This document shows positions 55,965 to 64,000 of a stretch of 64,000 nt of DNA, piece by piece. A program made the translations under genes and the position numbers. The stretch is from PALSA-612 sp963776375 (lineage in GTDB: Bacteria; Actinomycetota; Thermoleophilia; Gaiellales; Gaiellaceae): the NCBI GenBank assembly GCA_963776375.1, contig CAVZMF010000006.1, positions 62,001-126,000 of the forward strand, given 5' to 3'. The notes beneath the pieces were generated by a model. It was not told the origin of the DNA and did no database searches. It saw only the letters and a list, made by a program, of their open reading frames with translations. The first letter of the stretch is position 1. Each line of letters begins with the position of its first letter.

Positions 55965-56042
55965 TCCACACCTCCTCCCCCGGTTCATCGGAGAGCCTAA
56001 CGCTTCCCGCGGGCAGCGGGTTGCGGGGGCTAGGATCCGGCC

Positions 56043-57179
56043 ATGACCGACATCCTCATCTACGGCGACACCGTTCGCTCACCGGAGCTTCGCCACGAGA
56101 TCCCGATCACCGTTCCCGACCCGTTCCTGTACGCCGAGCGCGACGGCGAGCGCCACGTCTACATCTCTGCGCTCGAGATTGCGCGCGCGCGGGAGCTCGA
56201 GGGCATCCACGCGCATGCGTACGAGGAGATCGGGCGCGACGAGCTGATTGCCTCCGGAATGCATCGCGAGGAGCTCTACAAGCCGATCGTCCTCAACGCG
56301 TGCCGGGCGCTCGGGATCACGAGCGCCGTCGTCCCACGCTACTTCCCGCTCGAGCTTGCCGACCACCTGCGCGCCGAGGGGATCGAGCTCACGCCCGAGC
56401 GCGAGTTTTTCGCCCGCCGCCGCCGCGTCAAGTCGGAGACCGAGCTCGAAGGGATCCGCCGCGCCCAGCGGGCCTGCGAGGCCGCGATGGACGCCGTCCG
56501 CGAGCTCTTGCGCGCCGCGAAGCAGAACGGCGCCGGCCTCGAGGTCGACGGCAGGCCGCTCACCTCCGAGTGGCTCAAGCGGCGCATCGGCGAGGTGTTC
56601 ACCGAGCACGTCATGCTCGCCGACGAGTTCGTCGTCGCGCACGGTCCGCAGAGCGCCGTGGGACACGAGATGGGGTCGGGCCAGGTCAGGTCCGGCGAGC
56701 CGATCGTGATCGACCTGTGGCCGCGCGACCGCGAGACGGCGTGCTTCGCGGACATGACCCGGACGTATGTCGTCGGCGATGCGGCCGAGGAGATCGTCGA
56801 GTACCAGCGACTCGTCCGTCAGGCGCTCGAGGACGCCCTCGACGCAATCAAGGCCGGCGTGCGGGGGCGCGACGTCTTCGTCGGCACCTGCAAGCTCTTC
56901 CAGGCGCACGGCTACAAGACGCCCCTCACGAAAGAGCCGGGGAAGGTGCTCGAGGAGGGCTTCATCCACGGGCTCGGACACGGCGTCGGCCTCGAGGTGC
57001 ACGAGGAGCCGGAGATGGGCATCGCCAGCCCCGACCCGCTCGTCGCCGGTGACGTCGTCACCGTCGAGCCCGGTCTGTACCGGCCCGGCTTCGGCGGCTG
57101 CCGGCTCGAGGACCTCGTCCTCGTCACCGAGAACGGCGCCGAGAACCTCACGGACTACCCGTACGACCTAGCCCCTTGA
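56043..57179 (+). CDS. M24-family aminopeptidase (Xaa-Pro dipeptidase-like)
   Basis: 378 aa in one frame. Dinuclear metal ligands: Asp in IDLWPRD and FADMTRT, His in HGLGHGVGLEVHE, Glu in EEPEMG and RLEDLVLVT. The N-terminal creatinase-like domain is present. ATG 56043. Its TGA overlaps the TTG start of the acetyl-CoA synthetase gene (TTGA), implying one transcript. Confidence 0.9.
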   Translation: MTDILIYGDTVRSPELRHEIPITVPDPFLYAERDGERHVYISALEIARARELEGIHAHAYEEIGRDELIASGMHREELYKPIVLNACRALGITSAVVPRYFPLELADHLRAEGIELTPEREFFARRRRVKSETELEGIRRAQRACEAAMDAVRELLRAAKQNGAGLEVDGRPLTSEWLKRRIGEVFTEHVMLADEFVVAHGPQSAVGHEMGSGQVRSGEPIVIDLWPRDRETACFADMTRTYVVGDAAEEIVEYQRLVRQALEDALDAIKAGVRGRDVFVGTCKLFQAHGYKTPLTKEPGKVLEEGFIHGLGHGVGLEVHEEPEMGIASPDPLVAGDVVTVEPGLYRPGFGGCRLEDLVLVTENGAENLTDYPYDLAP

Positions 57180-59122
57180 GTCAGATCGACACGCTTCTCG
57201 ACGAGGAGCGCCGCTACCCGCCGCCCCCGGAGTTCGCCGCTCAGGCGAACGTGAAGGCGGACGTCTACGAGCGCGACTTCGAGGAGCTCTGGCGCGCCGA
57301 GGCCGGCCGGCTGACCTGGTTCGAGCCCTGGGAGACGCTCTGCGAGTGGGAGGCGCCGTACGCGAAGTGGTACGTCGGCGGGAAGCTGAACGCGTGCTTC
57401 AACTGCGTCGACCGGCACGTCGAGGGCGGGCTCGGCGACAGGGTCGCCTACCACTGGGAGGGCGAGCCCGGCGACGCGGAGACGATCACCTACGCCGACC
57501 TCCAGCGCCGCGTCGTGCGGTTCGCGAACGCGCTGAAAGAGCTCGGTGTGCGCAAGGGTACGGCGGTTGCGATCTACCTGGGGATGGTCCCCGAGCTTCC
57601 CGTCGCGATGCTCGCGTGCGCACGGCTTGGCGCGCCGCACACGGTCGTCTTCGGCGGCTTCTCGGCCGACTCGCTCTCGAGCCGGATGAACGACATGGGC
57701 TGCGAGGTGCTCGTCACGCAGGACGAGGCCTGGCGGCGCGGCCAGCCGGTGGCGCTCAAGCGGACGGCCGACGAGGCCATGGCCGCCGCGCCCGGCGTCC
57801 GCGCGTGTCTAGTGGTGAAGCGAACGGGCGCCGCCGTCACCATGAAACCGGGACGAGACTTCTGGCTCGACGAGCTCGTCGAGGGGTCGCGAAGCGATCC
57901 CTCGACGTGTCCGTGTGAAGCCATGGACGCCGAGGACCTGTTGTTCCTCATGTACACGAGCGGGACGACCGCACAGCCGAAGGGCATCGTCCACACGACC
58001 GCCGGCTACCTCGTCGGCGTCTCGACGACGCACGACTACATCTTCGACCTCAAGGCCGACCGGGACGTCTACTGGTGCGCGGCCGACATCGGCTGGATCA
58101 CCGGCCACTCGTACATCGTCTACGGACCGCTCTGCAACGGGGCGACGAGCGTGATCTACGAGGGCACGCCCGACTTCCCGGACCGGGAGCGCTGGTGGGC
58201 GATCGCGGAGCGCTACGGCGTCACGATCCTGTACACGGCGCCGACCGCGATCCGGGCGCACATGAAGTGGGGACCGGAGCACGCCGCCGCGCACGACCTC
58301 TCCAGGCTGCGGCTGTTGGGGTCCGTCGGCGAGCCGATCAACCCCGAGGCCTGGGTCTGGTACCACGAGAACATCGGCGGGGGGCGCTGCCCGGTCGTCG
58401 ACACCTGGTGGCAGACCGAGACGGGCATGGTGATGATCACACCGCTCCCGGGGGCGACCACGCTCAAGCCCGGCTCCGCGACGAAGCCGTTCCCCGGTGT
58501 GGACGCGGCCGTCTACGACGAGGCCGGCAACGAGGTCGGGCCCGGCGGCGGGGGCTACCTCGTGCTGCGGCGGCCCTGGCCGTCGATGACGCGCGGGATC
58601 TTCGGCGACCCCGAGCGCTTCCAGCAGACGTACTGGTCCCGCTACCCGGGCGTCTACTTCGCCGGCGACGGCGCGCGGATCGACGAGGACGGCGACTTCT
58701 GGCTGCTCGGGCGGGTCGACGACGTCATGAACGTCTCCGGCCACCGGATCTCGACGATCGAGGTCGAGAGCGCGCTCGTCGACCACCACGCCGTGGCCGA
58801 GGCCGCCGTGTGCGGGCGGAACGACGCGCTCACCGGCCAGGCGATCGTCGCGTTCGTGACGCTCAAGGGCACGAACGAGGGTTCGGTCGAGATGCTGGAG
58901 GCGCTGCGGGACCACGTGGCCGCGGTCATCGGGCCGATCGCAAAGCCGGCGAACATCCTCTTCACGCCCGAGCTGCCCAAGACCCGCAGCGGCAAGATCA
59001 TGCGCAGGCTGCTCCGCGACGTCGCAGAGAACCGTCCGCTCGGCGACACGACCACCCTGGCCGACCCGGCCGTCGTCGAGGAGATCCGCGAGCGTTCAAC
59101 CGGTATATCCGCCGAGGAGTGA
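57176..59122 (+). CDS. acsA: Acetyl-CoA synthetase (AMP-forming)
   Basis: 648 aa. Activates acetate to acetyl-CoA. ATP-binding YTSGTTAQPKGIVHTT, acetate/ATP pocket WWQTETGMVM, hinge GRVDDVMNVSGHRIS and the regulatory acetylation lysine in PKTRSGKIMRR are all present. TTG 57176 overlaps the previous stop. Confidence 0.95.
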   Translation: MSQIDTLLDEERRYPPPPEFAAQANVKADVYERDFEELWRAEAGRLTWFEPWETLCEWEAPYAKWYVGGKLNACFNCVDRHVEGGLGDRVAYHWEGEPGDAETITYADLQRRVVRFANALKELGVRKGTAVAIYLGMVPELPVAMLACARLGAPHTVVFGGFSADSLSSRMNDMGCEVLVTQDEAWRRGQPVALKRTADEAMAAAPGVRACLVVKRTGAAVTMKPGRDFWLDELVEGSRSDPSTCPCEAMDAEDLLFLMYTSGTTAQPKGIVHTTAGYLVGVSTTHDYIFDLKADRDVYWCAADIGWITGHSYIVYGPLCNGATSVIYEGTPDFPDRERWWAIAERYGVTILYTAPTAIRAHMKWGPEHAAAHDLSRLRLLGSVGEPINPEAWVWYHENIGGGRCPVVDTWWQTETGMVMITPLPGATTLKPGSATKPFPGVDAAVYDEAGNEVGPGGGGYLVLRRPWPSMTRGIFGDPERFQQTYWSRYPGVYFAGDGARIDEDGDFWLLGRVDDVMNVSGHRISTIEVESALVDHHAVAEAAVCGRNDALTGQAIVAFVTLKGTNEGSVEMLEALRDHVAAVIGPIAKPANILFTPELPKTRSGKIMRRLLRDVAENRPLGDTTTLADPAVVEEIRERSTGISAEE

Positions 59123-59317
59123 AGGAGCACCCCATCCAGCGTCGAACTGGTCAAGTCACGCTTGCATCCATCCGATGAGGATGGGAGACTCGCTGCTTCC
59201 CGTCCGGGTCGAAAGCACCCTGACGGGCGGAGCCGGAAGGTGCTAGACAACGGCCCGCCGACCAGGGACGAGAACAGAGTCTTCACGGCGGAGCCCTTCG
59301 GGGTTCCGGCGTGTGCC
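59123..59317 (+). other. Structured leader region, unassigned RNA candidate
   Basis: Between acsA and the PQQ dehydrogenase. Contains CCATCC-gatga-GGATGG (59168-59184) and, 15 bp on, a nested hairpin CCCGTC-c-GGGT-n7-ACCC-t-GACGGG, then GGAGCCGGAAGG. It does not match a riboswitch class I know by eye. It may be a terminator plus leader. Confidence 0.3.
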
Positions 59318-60823
59318 GTGCTCCGGGTCGTCGTCCTCGCCGCGGCTCTCTTCCTGACCGGCGCCGCGGCGGCGTTCGCGCTCACCGATCGAGGCGGCGC
59401 GAAGCCGAAGCCCGCGCCTGTCGTCGTGCACGTGACGATGAGGGACTTCCGCTTCGTGCTCTCGCGCCAGCGCGTGCCGGTGGGAACCGTGCGCTTCGTC
59501 GTCGTCAACCGCGGAGCGACCGTCCACGACTTCGCGATCGGCCACGCCCGGACGGGATTCCTCAAGCCGGGGAAGCAGCAGACGATCCTCGCGCGCTTCA
59601 CGAAGGCGACCCGGGCGGCCTACCGCTGCACGATCGCGGGCCATGCGGCGCTGGGGATGAAGGGCACGCTCGTCGTCGGGACTCCCAAGCCGACGCCGAA
59701 GCCGCCGACCACGACCCTTCCGACCACGACCGCGCCGCCACCGTCGTCCGCCGGCCCGCAGCTCACGCCGATCGGCACCTTCGACCGGCCCGACTACGTC
59801 ACCTCGCCCCCGGGCGACCCGTCCCGGCTGTTCGTCGTCGAGCAGCGCGGGGTGATCCGGGTCGTCGACAACGGCGTCCTGGAGCCCGCGCCGTTCCTGG
59901 ACATCTCCGACCAGGTCACGTACGCGAACGAGACCGGCCTGCTCGGCCTCGCCTTCGCGCCCGACTACGCCGAGAGCGGCCTCTTCTACGTCTTCTTCAA
60001 CCGCCACGAGGGGAACGGCAACCTCTATCTCGAGGAGTTCCACCGCTCGGCGGCCGATGCGGACCAGGCCGACCCGTACAGCGGCCGCGTCGTCCTGCGG
60101 ATCGAGAAGCCGTGGGAGAACCACAACGCAGGCATGCTCCAGTTCGGCCCCGACGGCCACCTGTACGTGGCCGTCGGCGACGGCGACAGCGGTGTGCTCA
60201 ACCCGCCCGGTGCGTTCGCGCAGACGCTCGACGACCTCCTCGGGAACATCCTGCGGATCGACCCGCGCGAGAGCGGCGGCGAGCCGTACACCGTGCCGGG
60301 CTCGAATCCGTTCGTGGGCGTCGCCGGCGCTCGCCCCGAGATCTGGGCGTACGGATTCCGGAACCCGTGGCGTTTCTGGATCGACTCGAAGACAGGGGAC
60401 GCTTACGTCGGTGACGTCGGCGAGGGGATCCGCGAGGAGATCGACTACATCCCGGTGGGCAAGAGCGGGCTGAACTTCGGCTGGCCGTGCTTCGAGGGCA
60501 CGGTTCCGTACGACGCGGCCGCAACCTGCCGCGGCGCGGTCGCCCCGCTCTTCGACTACAACCACAACACGAATCTCTGTGCCGTCATCGGCGGGGTTGT
60601 CCTCCACGATCCGCGCCTGCCGGCGCTCGACGGCTTCTTCCTCTACGGGGATCTCTGCAGCGGCGAGATCAGCGCGCTACGGGTCGACGAGGGCGTTGCG
60701 GTCGAGAACGACGATCTGAGTCTGAACGTGCCCGGCCTGGACTCGTTCGGGATGGACGCGCTCGGGCGCGCCTACGCCGTCTCGGTCGACGGCGCGGTCT
60801 ACCGGATCGATCCGGCCCCCTAG
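59318..60823 (+). CDS. Secreted cupredoxin-PQQ-dependent sugar dehydrogenase fusion
   Basis: About 501 aa. Signal segment (VVVLAAALFLTGAAAAFAL), then a cupredoxin domain with a full type 1 copper site (His in TVHDFAIG; Cys-x4-His-x4-Met in CTIAGHAALGM), a Thr/Pro linker, and a soluble glucose/sorbosone dehydrogenase-type beta-propeller (NHNAGMLQFGPDGHLYVAVG; YGFRNPWRFW). It would oxidise sugars or aldoses outside the cell, passing electrons to its own copper. GTG 59318 is chosen for the signal peptide; upstream in-frame starts exist. TAG shares CTAG with the M16 gene. Confidence 0.82.
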   Translation: MLRVVVLAAALFLTGAAAAFALTDRGGAKPKPAPVVVHVTMRDFRFVLSRQRVPVGTVRFVVVNRGATVHDFAIGHARTGFLKPGKQQTILARFTKATRAAYRCTIAGHAALGMKGTLVVGTPKPTPKPPTTTLPTTTAPPPSSAGPQLTPIGTFDRPDYVTSPPGDPSRLFVVEQRGVIRVVDNGVLEPAPFLDISDQVTYANETGLLGLAFAPDYAESGLFYVFFNRHEGNGNLYLEEFHRSAADADQADPYSGRVVLRIEKPWENHNAGMLQFGPDGHLYVAVGDGDSGVLNPPGAFAQTLDDLLGNILRIDPRESGGEPYTVPGSNPFVGVAGARPEIWAYGFRNPWRFWIDSKTGDAYVGDVGEGIREEIDYIPVGKSGLNFGWPCFEGTVPYDAAATCRGAVAPLFDYNHNTNLCAVIGGVVLHDPRLPALDGFFLYGDLCSGEISALRVDEGVAVENDDLSLNVPGLDSFGMDALGRAYAVSVDGAVYRIDPAP

Positions 60824-62082
60824 TCGAGCAGGCTCTTGAAGCGGTCGGCGTCGTCGAACGGGCCGATCAGGGCGAGCCGCAACGCCTCCTCGCGCATCAG
60901 GCTCCCGCCGACCCGTAGGACGTCCTCGGCGGTCACCTTGTCCAGTTCGGCCAGCACCTCGGCCGGCTCGGTCGCACGACCCTCGAGCACCTCGCGCCGC
61001 AGCCCGAACATGTTCGTCCCCTGGGGGCTCTCGAGCGAGAGGACGAAGCGGCCCTTGGCATACGACCGGGCCTTCTCGAGCTCGTCCCCCGGCACGGGCT
61101 CCGTGGCGATCTTGCGCAGCTCGGCCAGGATCGTCGTGACGGCCTCGTCGACCCGCTTCAGATCGACGCCCGCCTGCGAGTAGAGCGTGCCCGAGTCGGT
61201 ATAGGCCTGGTTGAGCGCGAAGACGTAGTAGGCCAGGCCTCGCCGCTCGCGCACCTCGGTGAACAGGCGCGAGGACATGCCGCCGCCGAGCACGGTGCGC
61301 AGGAGCTCGACGGCGTAGCGGTCTGGATGGGCGATCTCGTAGCCGGTCACGCCGAGGCAGAGATGCGCCTGGTCGGACACCTTCTCGTGCACCTTGACGC
61401 GGCCGTTCTGCGCGAACCCCGACCCGGGAGGCGTCCCGGTCGGCGAGGCAGGGAGGTCGCCCAGCAGCTCGGCGATCTTCTCCACCGGCCCCTCGCCGAG
61501 GTTCCCGGCCAGGCCGACGACGATGCGCTCCGGCGTGTACCAGTGCCCGACGTAGTCCCGGAAGGTGTCGCGGGTCGCGGCCTGGATCGTCTCCTTCGTG
61601 CCGAGGATGTTCCGGCCCAGCGGCTCGTCGCCGTAGACGAGCTGGTCGTAGACGCGCGAGATGTAGTCTCGCGGCGTGTCCACGTACATGTTCATCTCCT
61701 CGAGGATCACGCCCTTCTCGCGCTCGATCTCCTCGGCGTCGAACTTCGCGTGCCGGAGCATGTCCACGAGCACGTCGAGCGCGACGTCCCGGAACTCGGT
61801 CGCGCAGCGGACGTAGTAGCCCGTGTACTCCTTGCCGGTGAACGCGTTGAACTCGCCGCCAATCGCGTCGATCTCGGCCGAGATGTCGCGCGCGCGCGGC
61901 CGCCGCTCCGTGCCCTTGAAGAACATGTGCTCCGAGAAGTGCGCGATGCCGTTGGCCTCGGGAGTCTCGTAGCGCGAACCGGCCGCGAGCATGATGAAGC
62001 AGGAGACCGACTGGGCCTGCGGCATCGGCGCCGCGAGCACGCGCAGGCCGTTCTCGAGCGTATGTCGTTCGAACGTCGCCAC
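60820..62082 (-). CDS. M16-family zinc peptidase (processing-peptidase-like)
   Basis: 420 aa. Inverted zinc motif HFSEHMFFKG (HxxEH) and downstream Glu in EREKGVILEEMNMY; ERRGLAYYV and GGGMSSRLF are the substrate-side motifs. Cytosolic, related to mitochondrial processing peptidase beta and PqqL-like proteins. GTG 62082 with TCTATACCAT close upstream suggests a nearly leaderless mRNA. Confidence 0.92.
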   Translation of the reverse strand: MATFERHTLENGLRVLAAPMPQAQSVSCFIMLAAGSRYETPEANGIAHFSEHMFFKGTERRPRARDISAEIDAIGGEFNAFTGKEYTGYYVRCATEFRDVALDVLVDMLRHAKFDAEEIEREKGVILEEMNMYVDTPRDYISRVYDQLVYGDEPLGRNILGTKETIQAATRDTFRDYVGHWYTPERIVVGLAGNLGEGPVEKIAELLGDLPASPTGTPPGSGFAQNGRVKVHEKVSDQAHLCLGVTGYEIAHPDRYAVELLRTVLGGGMSSRLFTEVRERRGLAYYVFALNQAYTDSGTLYSQAGVDLKRVDEAVTTILAELRKIATEPVPGDELEKARSYAKGRFVLSLESPQGTNMFGLRREVLEGRATEPAEVLAELDKVTAEDVLRVGGSLMREEALRLALIGPFDDADRFKSLLD

Positions 62083-62172
62083 CCGCTTCGATGGTATAGA
62101 CAGGCTCGTGGCCCCCGGCGAGATGACCCGACGCGCGATCGAAGCCCGGCCCGAGCGGGCAGAGGTGCACGC

Positions 62173-62571
62173 GTGACGCTCGAGCAGGGCATGGCGATCG
62201 TCCGGCAGGTCGTCGAGTCGGCGCCCGGCCCGGTCTCGGTCTATGTTGCAGACGACCACGGCGAGCTCGTCGCCGCGGCGACGATGGACGGCGCCGCTCC
62301 GGACACGCGCCTGAACGCCGAGCGGAAGGCCTACACGGCCGCGCGCAGCGACGCCGAGACGACGCGGGCACTGGCCGAGAAGGTGCGCAGCGACCCGGCC
62401 GAGCTGGCCAGCTTCGACCCGCGGTTCACGTTCTTCGCCGGCGGCGTGGCCGTGTTCGAGGGCGGCCTCCGGGTCGGCGCCGTCGGCGTCAGCGGCCTGC
62501 CCGGCGAGGAAGACGAGTCGCTGGCGACGGCGGCGATCCGCGCCGCAGGCCTGACGCCAGGCGGCGCCTGA
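62173..62571 (+). CDS. GlcG/HbpS-family protein (heme-binding-like)
   Basis: 132 aa of the DUF336 fold: VTLEQGMAIVRQVVE, then VSVYVADDHGELVAAATMDGA, NAERKAYTAAR and GGVAVFEGGLRVGAVGVSG. Relatives are GlcG of the glycolate operon and the heme sensor HbpS; no partner genes here. GTG 62173. Confidence 0.85.
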   Translation: MTLEQGMAIVRQVVESAPGPVSVYVADDHGELVAAATMDGAAPDTRLNAERKAYTAARSDAETTRALAEKVRSDPAELASFDPRFTFFAGGVAVFEGGLRVGAVGVSGLPGEEDESLATAAIRAAGLTPGGA

Positions 62572-62615
62572 GTTCGCCCGAACGGCCTCCCCGCCGCGAC
62601 ATTCCGTACTTGCTT

Positions 62616-62699
62616 CCCCCCGGGGGCCTGCGGCCCCTCTGCCCCCGTTTTCGAGGGTAGCTCGGAAACCGTGACGCGTGTGAGACGCGACTGTGACGA
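62616..62699 (-). repeat. 84-bp intergenic repeat, copy B
   Basis: Inverted relative to copy A (38479-38562), 73 of 84 identical. Hairpin GGGGCC-GCA-GGCCCC keeps its stem while the loop differs. Also between convergent genes. Confidence 0.7.
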
Positions 62700-62778
62700 T
62701 TCAGACACACGCGTGGCCGCGTTCGAAAAGGCGACGGGGCCTTGTGGCCCCGTCGGTCACGGCAGTTCTGGAACGACA

Positions 62779-63354
62779 TCAGCCCGCGTGGGCGGCCTCC
62801 TTTTGCTCCCCGCGCAGGGCGAACGCGATCAGGAAGTGCGTGATCCCCCGCAGCAGGGCGAACGCGGCCAGCCACGCCGTGAGCAGGATCGCCTTGCGGT
62901 CGAAGTCACCCGAGGCCCAGAAGGCGAGCCCGACGCAGATGATGCCCACGATCAGCCGGATCCACCAGACCCCGGTCCGGTTGGAGAGGGCGACGATGAT
63001 GTCGACGATCCCGACGAACAGGAACATGAAGCCCGTGACGGACGCGATCGCCACGAACGTGTTCTCGGGATGGATGAACGACATGATCCCGCCGACCACG
63101 AGCAGGACGGCCAGGAGCGCGTTGACCGCCTTCCACCAGCCGCTCTGGACGACGAAGATCATCAGGAACTCGAACAGGCCGGCGATCAGGAAGATGATGC
63201 CGGCGAGCACGCCGATCGACTTCGCCGAGGTGATGTCGAATCGGAACATGATCAGCGAGAAGATCAGCCAGAACGTCCCGGTGACGAGGAACACCCACCA
63301 CTTCGGCCCGAAGCTGTCGTCGTAGATCTCCCCGTCTGCAGCCATCGTGGACAC
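62779..63354 (-). CDS. HdeD/DUF308 membrane protein
   Basis: 191 aa with six hydrophobic segments in three pairs and the typical RFDITSAKSIGVLAGIIFL and GFMFLFVGIVDIIVAL units. Family linked to acid and general stress. GTG 63354 has GGGAGGG upstream. Confidence 0.82.
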   Translation of the reverse strand: MSTMAADGEIYDDSFGPKWWVFLVTGTFWLIFSLIMFRFDITSAKSIGVLAGIIFLIAGLFEFLMIFVVQSGWWKAVNALLAVLLVVGGIMSFIHPENTFVAIASVTGFMFLFVGIVDIIVALSNRTGVWWIRLIVGIICVGLAFWASGDFDRKAILLTAWLAAFALLRGITHFLIAFALRGEQKEAAHAG

Positions 63355-63443
63355 GTACCGCCCTCCCTCGGTCGAGTTCGCCGGGTCGTTGCTCGGCTCG
63401 GCGCGAGCGTAACAACCGCTCGTGACGGATCACTCGAGGCGCG

Positions 63444-63770
63444 TCAGCGCGGGCGGTCGGCGCGCCGGTAGACGAACCGGAGCGCCTGCCAGTCCACGTC
63501 GACGGAGCAGCTCTTGTTGTCCACGAGGCCGTGTGCGAGGCCGATCCCCTGCACGGCCTCGAAGCTCAGGTCGGTCTCGATCGGCGCCGCCTTTTTCGGC
63601 CAGGCGATCCAGAGCCCCTCCGCAGGCTCGAGCGTGTCTCGCAGCGGCGGGAAGCGCCGCTCGAGGTCGTCGCGACTCGTCGTGAACAGCATCGTCACCG
63701 TCGCGCCTGTCCTCGCACCCAGCTTCCGCGAGAGCGGTGTCGTCGTGGCCGAGGAGTCCTTGCCCGTCAC
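63444..63770 (-). CDS. DUF3052 family protein
   Basis: 108 aa. SRKLGARTGATVTMLF, EGLWIAWPKKAAPIETDLSF and GLVDNKSCSVDVDWQALRFV are the conserved blocks of this actinobacteria-rich family of unknown function. GTG 63770 begins two bases after the previous gene's TAG. Confidence 0.85.
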   Translation of the reverse strand: MTGKDSSATTTPLSRKLGARTGATVTMLFTTSRDDLERRFPPLRDTLEPAEGLWIAWPKKAAPIETDLSFEAVQGIGLAHGLVDNKSCSVDVDWQALRFVYRRADRPR

Positions 63771-63772
63771 GA

Positions 63773-64000
63773 CTACTCGAGCCGGGCCAGCTCCTCGAGG
63801 AGGCGGTCGACCTCTTCGAGCGTGTTGTAGTGCACGAGGCCCACTCGGACGGCGCCGCCGTCCCCGAGCCCGAGCCGCTTCATGATCTCGAGCGCGTAGT
63901 AGTTGCCGTGCCAGACGGCGAAGCCGCGCTCGCCGAGCCGGGACGCGACCTCGCCGGACTCGAGGCCGTCGACGGTGAACGCGAACGTCGGCACGCGGCC
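63773..64000 (-). CDS. Cysteine-desulfurase-like aminotransferase, class V (C-terminal part)
   Basis: 75 residues from the right edge: GRVPTFAFTVDGLESGEVA ... FAVWHGNYYALEIMKRLG ... RVGLVHYNTLEEVDRLL, the C-terminal small domain of the SufS-like 'cysteine desulfurase family' branch. The PLP lysine and most of the protein are outside. Immediately upstream of DUF3052. Confidence 0.85.
   Translation of the reverse strand, partial: GRVPTFAFTVDGLESGEVASRLGERGFAVWHGNYYALEIMKRLGLGDGGAVRVGLVHYNTLEEVDRLLEELARLE

Noticed and set aside
59123..59317. Known riboswitch (c-di-GMP, c-di-AMP, cobalamin, SAH) upstream of the sugar dehydrogenase
   Set aside because: Some short motifs look similar but the conserved cores of these classes are not present.

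Overview
The window is a very GC-rich bacterial chromosome segment with many GTG/TTG starts, 4-bp GTGA/ATGA gene overlaps and no visible tRNA, rRNA or CRISPR. Gene content (SARP regulators, a SigR/RsrA-type ECF sigma/anti-sigma pair, MMPL transporter, DrrA-type ABC exporter, CtpE-like ATPase, DUF3052, class III cyclase domains) points to Actinomycetota; a soil Thermoleophilia-like lineage is my inference. Many genes carry apparent single-base insertions or deletions, mostly in G/C runs, with intact protein sequence continuing in the next frame. I read most of these as consensus errors of a long-read or metagenomic assembly and annotate whole genes across them.

Layout. 1-7 kb: end of a MacB/LolD-type ABC ATPase with a coupled leader peptide, a P1B metal ATPase, the tdh-kbl threonine-degradation pair, a nucleotidyltransferase and an ABC-2 exporter. 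7-10 kb (minus): an operon of folE, a RibD-type reductase and a fused NuoE-NuoF diaphorase, linked by GTGA overlaps. 10-22 kb: glycosyltransferase, FAD oxidoreductase, Cys-rich HTH regulator divergent from a CtpE-like ATPase, tyrosine phosphatase, aconitase, and an FdhF-type formate dehydrogenase whose in-frame UGA plus a SECIS-like hairpin mark it as a selenoprotein. 22-34 kb: methyltransferase, a double-glycine-type small peptide, two collagen-like secreted proteins around a zinc alcohol dehydrogenase, BirA, secreted phosphoesterase, MMPL protein, secreted hypothetical and a GerMN lipoprotein. 34-48 kb: DrrA-type ABC exporter, ZIP transporter divergent from a Fur/Zur regulator over a perfect palindrome, M20 peptidase, 5'-nucleotidase-like protein, HtrA protease, AadA-like enzyme, GCS2 ligase, HMA protein, SigR/RsrA, MobA-like protein, cyclophilin, amidohydrolase.

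48-56 kb is the most unusual part. Two large paralogous SARP-STAND-TPR regulators (the second with an inserted class III cyclase domain) are interleaved with three tiny secreted peptides that share a C-terminal Cys-Thr-x3-Cys motif. Two of the peptides share a conserved upstream leader with a hairpin and 11-bp direct repeats of the kind SARPs bind; one is directly followed by a methyltransferase-like gene. I propose a candidate peptide/TPR-regulator signalling system.

56-64 kb: M24 peptidase, acetyl-CoA synthetase, a fused cupredoxin-PQQ sugar dehydrogenase, M16 peptidase, GlcG/HbpS-like protein, HdeD-like membrane protein, DUF3052 and the end of a cysteine-desulfurase-like protein. An 84-bp intergenic repeat occurs twice (38.5 and 62.6 kb), each time between convergent genes.
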